Assembly: GCA_900550355.1 (NCBI GenBank)
Contig: URRT01000009.1
Location: 1 to 21,681 of the forward strand
DNA from: an uncultured Collinsella sp.
GTDB taxonomy: Bacteria > Actinomycetota > Coriobacteriia > Coriobacteriales > Coriobacteriaceae
Direction: 5' to 3'
Length of the DNA: 21,681 nucleotides
Shown here: piece after piece, positions 21,106 through 21,681 of the stretch
Layout of the letters: each line of letters begins with the position of its first letter
Numbering within the stretch: position 1 is the first letter of the stretch
Position numbers and translations under genes: made by a program
The notes under the pieces: model-generated
Told to the model about the DNA's origin: nothing
Seen by the model: only the letters and a program-made list of their open reading frames with translations
Databases searched by the model: none

Positions 21106-21681
21106 GTGCAAAATACCAAGCAAAAGTCGGGCACCAAGCAAAAGTTGACCATCGCGGCCATCTTTGGCGCTATGGGTCCCGGTCTGCTGGCGGCGCTTTC
21201 GGGCAATGACGCCGGCGGCATTGCAACGTATTCCAGCGCGGGCGCCAGCTATGGCTACAAGATGCTCTGGATGCTTCCCGTCATGACTGTGCTGCTCATC
21301 GTGACGCAGGAGACCGCGGCGCGCTGCGGCTGCGTTACGGGCAAGGGCCTGGCATCGCTCATTCGCGAGCGCTTTGGCGTGCGCAAGAGTGTACTTGCTA
21401 TGGCGGCGCTGTTGATCGCCAACACGGCTGTGACCATTTCGGAGTTTGCGGGCATCGCCAGCGGCCTTGCTCTCTTTGGCGTGCCGGCGAGCATCTCGGT
21501 GCCGTTGGTGGCGCTGCTGGTGTGGATGCTTACCATGTCGGGTAGTTTCCAGCGCATCGAGAAGATCCTGCTGCTGGTGAGCTGCGTGTTCGTGACCTAT
21601 ATTGTCGCTGCGTTTATGGCTGGCCCCAACTGGGGTGAGGTCGCGGTCGACCTGGTCGTGCCCACCATTCAAAATGACCCC
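21106..21681 (+). CDS. NRAMP-related Mg2+ transporter (NRMT-like), N-terminal part
   Basis: The first 192 codons of an SLC11/NRAMP-fold transporter; the window ends inside it. GTG at 21106, with AGGTGG at 21096-21101, is the start. Helix 1a/1b reads GPGLLAALSGNDAGGIATYS: the NRAMP metal motif D-P-G-N is D35-A36-G37-G38. The following SYGYKMLW, QETAARCG and VTGKGL blocks are clearly NRAMP. Loss of the Pro and Asn marks the NRMT clade, which transports Mg2+, including the structurally studied Eggerthella lenta protein. The methionine of helix 6, also changed in NRMTs, is beyond the window. It is co-transcribed with the MgtE-like gene. Codons 4-9 are almost repeated (TKQKSG, TKQKL). Confidence 0.9.
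   Translation, partial: MQNTKQKSGTKQKLTIAAIFGAMGPGLLAALSGNDAGGIATYSSAGASYGYKMLWMLPVMTVLLIVTQETAARCGCVTGKGLASLIRERFGVRKSVLAMAALLIANTAVTISEFAGIASGLALFGVPASISVPLVALLVWMLTMSGSFQRIEKILLLVSCVFVTYIVAAFMAGPNWGEVAVDLVVPTIQNDP

Overview
The window reads as a high-GC chromosome segment from a Coriobacteriia-type actinobacterium, most probably Collinsella or a close relative. This is inferred from codon use, Gram-positive features (an LPXTG cell-wall anchor, a NarL-type two-component pair) and an NRMT-like Mg2+ transporter of the kind characterised in Eggerthella lenta. No rRNA, tRNA, CRISPR array or intact insertion sequence is visible. Gene density is high, and most genes are ordinary chromosomal ones.

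Layout. 1-171 is the C-terminus of an LPXTG surface protein, followed by a hairpin terminator. 172-746 is non-coding and carries two related ~155-bp imperfect palindromes in opposite orientation. 747-2518 (minus) is a histidine kinase/response regulator pair, divergent from an ABC exporter operon (2718-6045: ATPase plus two ABC-2 permeases). 6139-9524 is a second, MacB/FtsX-type ABC system closed by a strong terminator. 9643-10290 is a SAM methyltransferase. 10291-10638 is a repeat-rich gap with hairpin repeats and a gene remnant. 10639-11844 is a DUF362/ferredoxin protein, convergent with a membrane-anchored alpha/beta hydrolase (11977-12942, minus) that has a well-formed promoter overlapped by operator-like palindromes. 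13129-16154 holds a hemolysin III/PAQR-like membrane protein, a CNNM/CorC-family protein and a stand-alone protein resembling the N-terminal domain of cyanophycin synthetase. 16291-17435 is a YtxH-like protein coupled to a PRC-barrel protein. 17508-18914 is a membrane-anchored NodB-fold protein that has lost its metal ligands. 19036-21681 is an apparent Mg2+ homeostasis operon: a ~200-nt structured leader, a small overlapping upstream ORF, a PRC-MgtE_N-CBS-membrane protein whose membrane part lacks the MgtE ion-pathway motifs, and the start of an NRAMP-related (NRMT-like) transporter, cut by the window edge.

Most interesting points: (a) the Mg operon, where a degenerate MgtE appears paired with an NRMT behind a possible switching leader not recognised as an M-box; (b) the orphan cyanophycin-synthetase-N-like protein; (c) the pseudo-deacetylase; (d) the paired long palindromes; and (e) the operator cluster in front of the hydrolase. 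Two families of short interspersed hairpin repeats (GTCATTGGGGAC-type and GGGAC/GTCCC-type) recur in the intergenic gaps.
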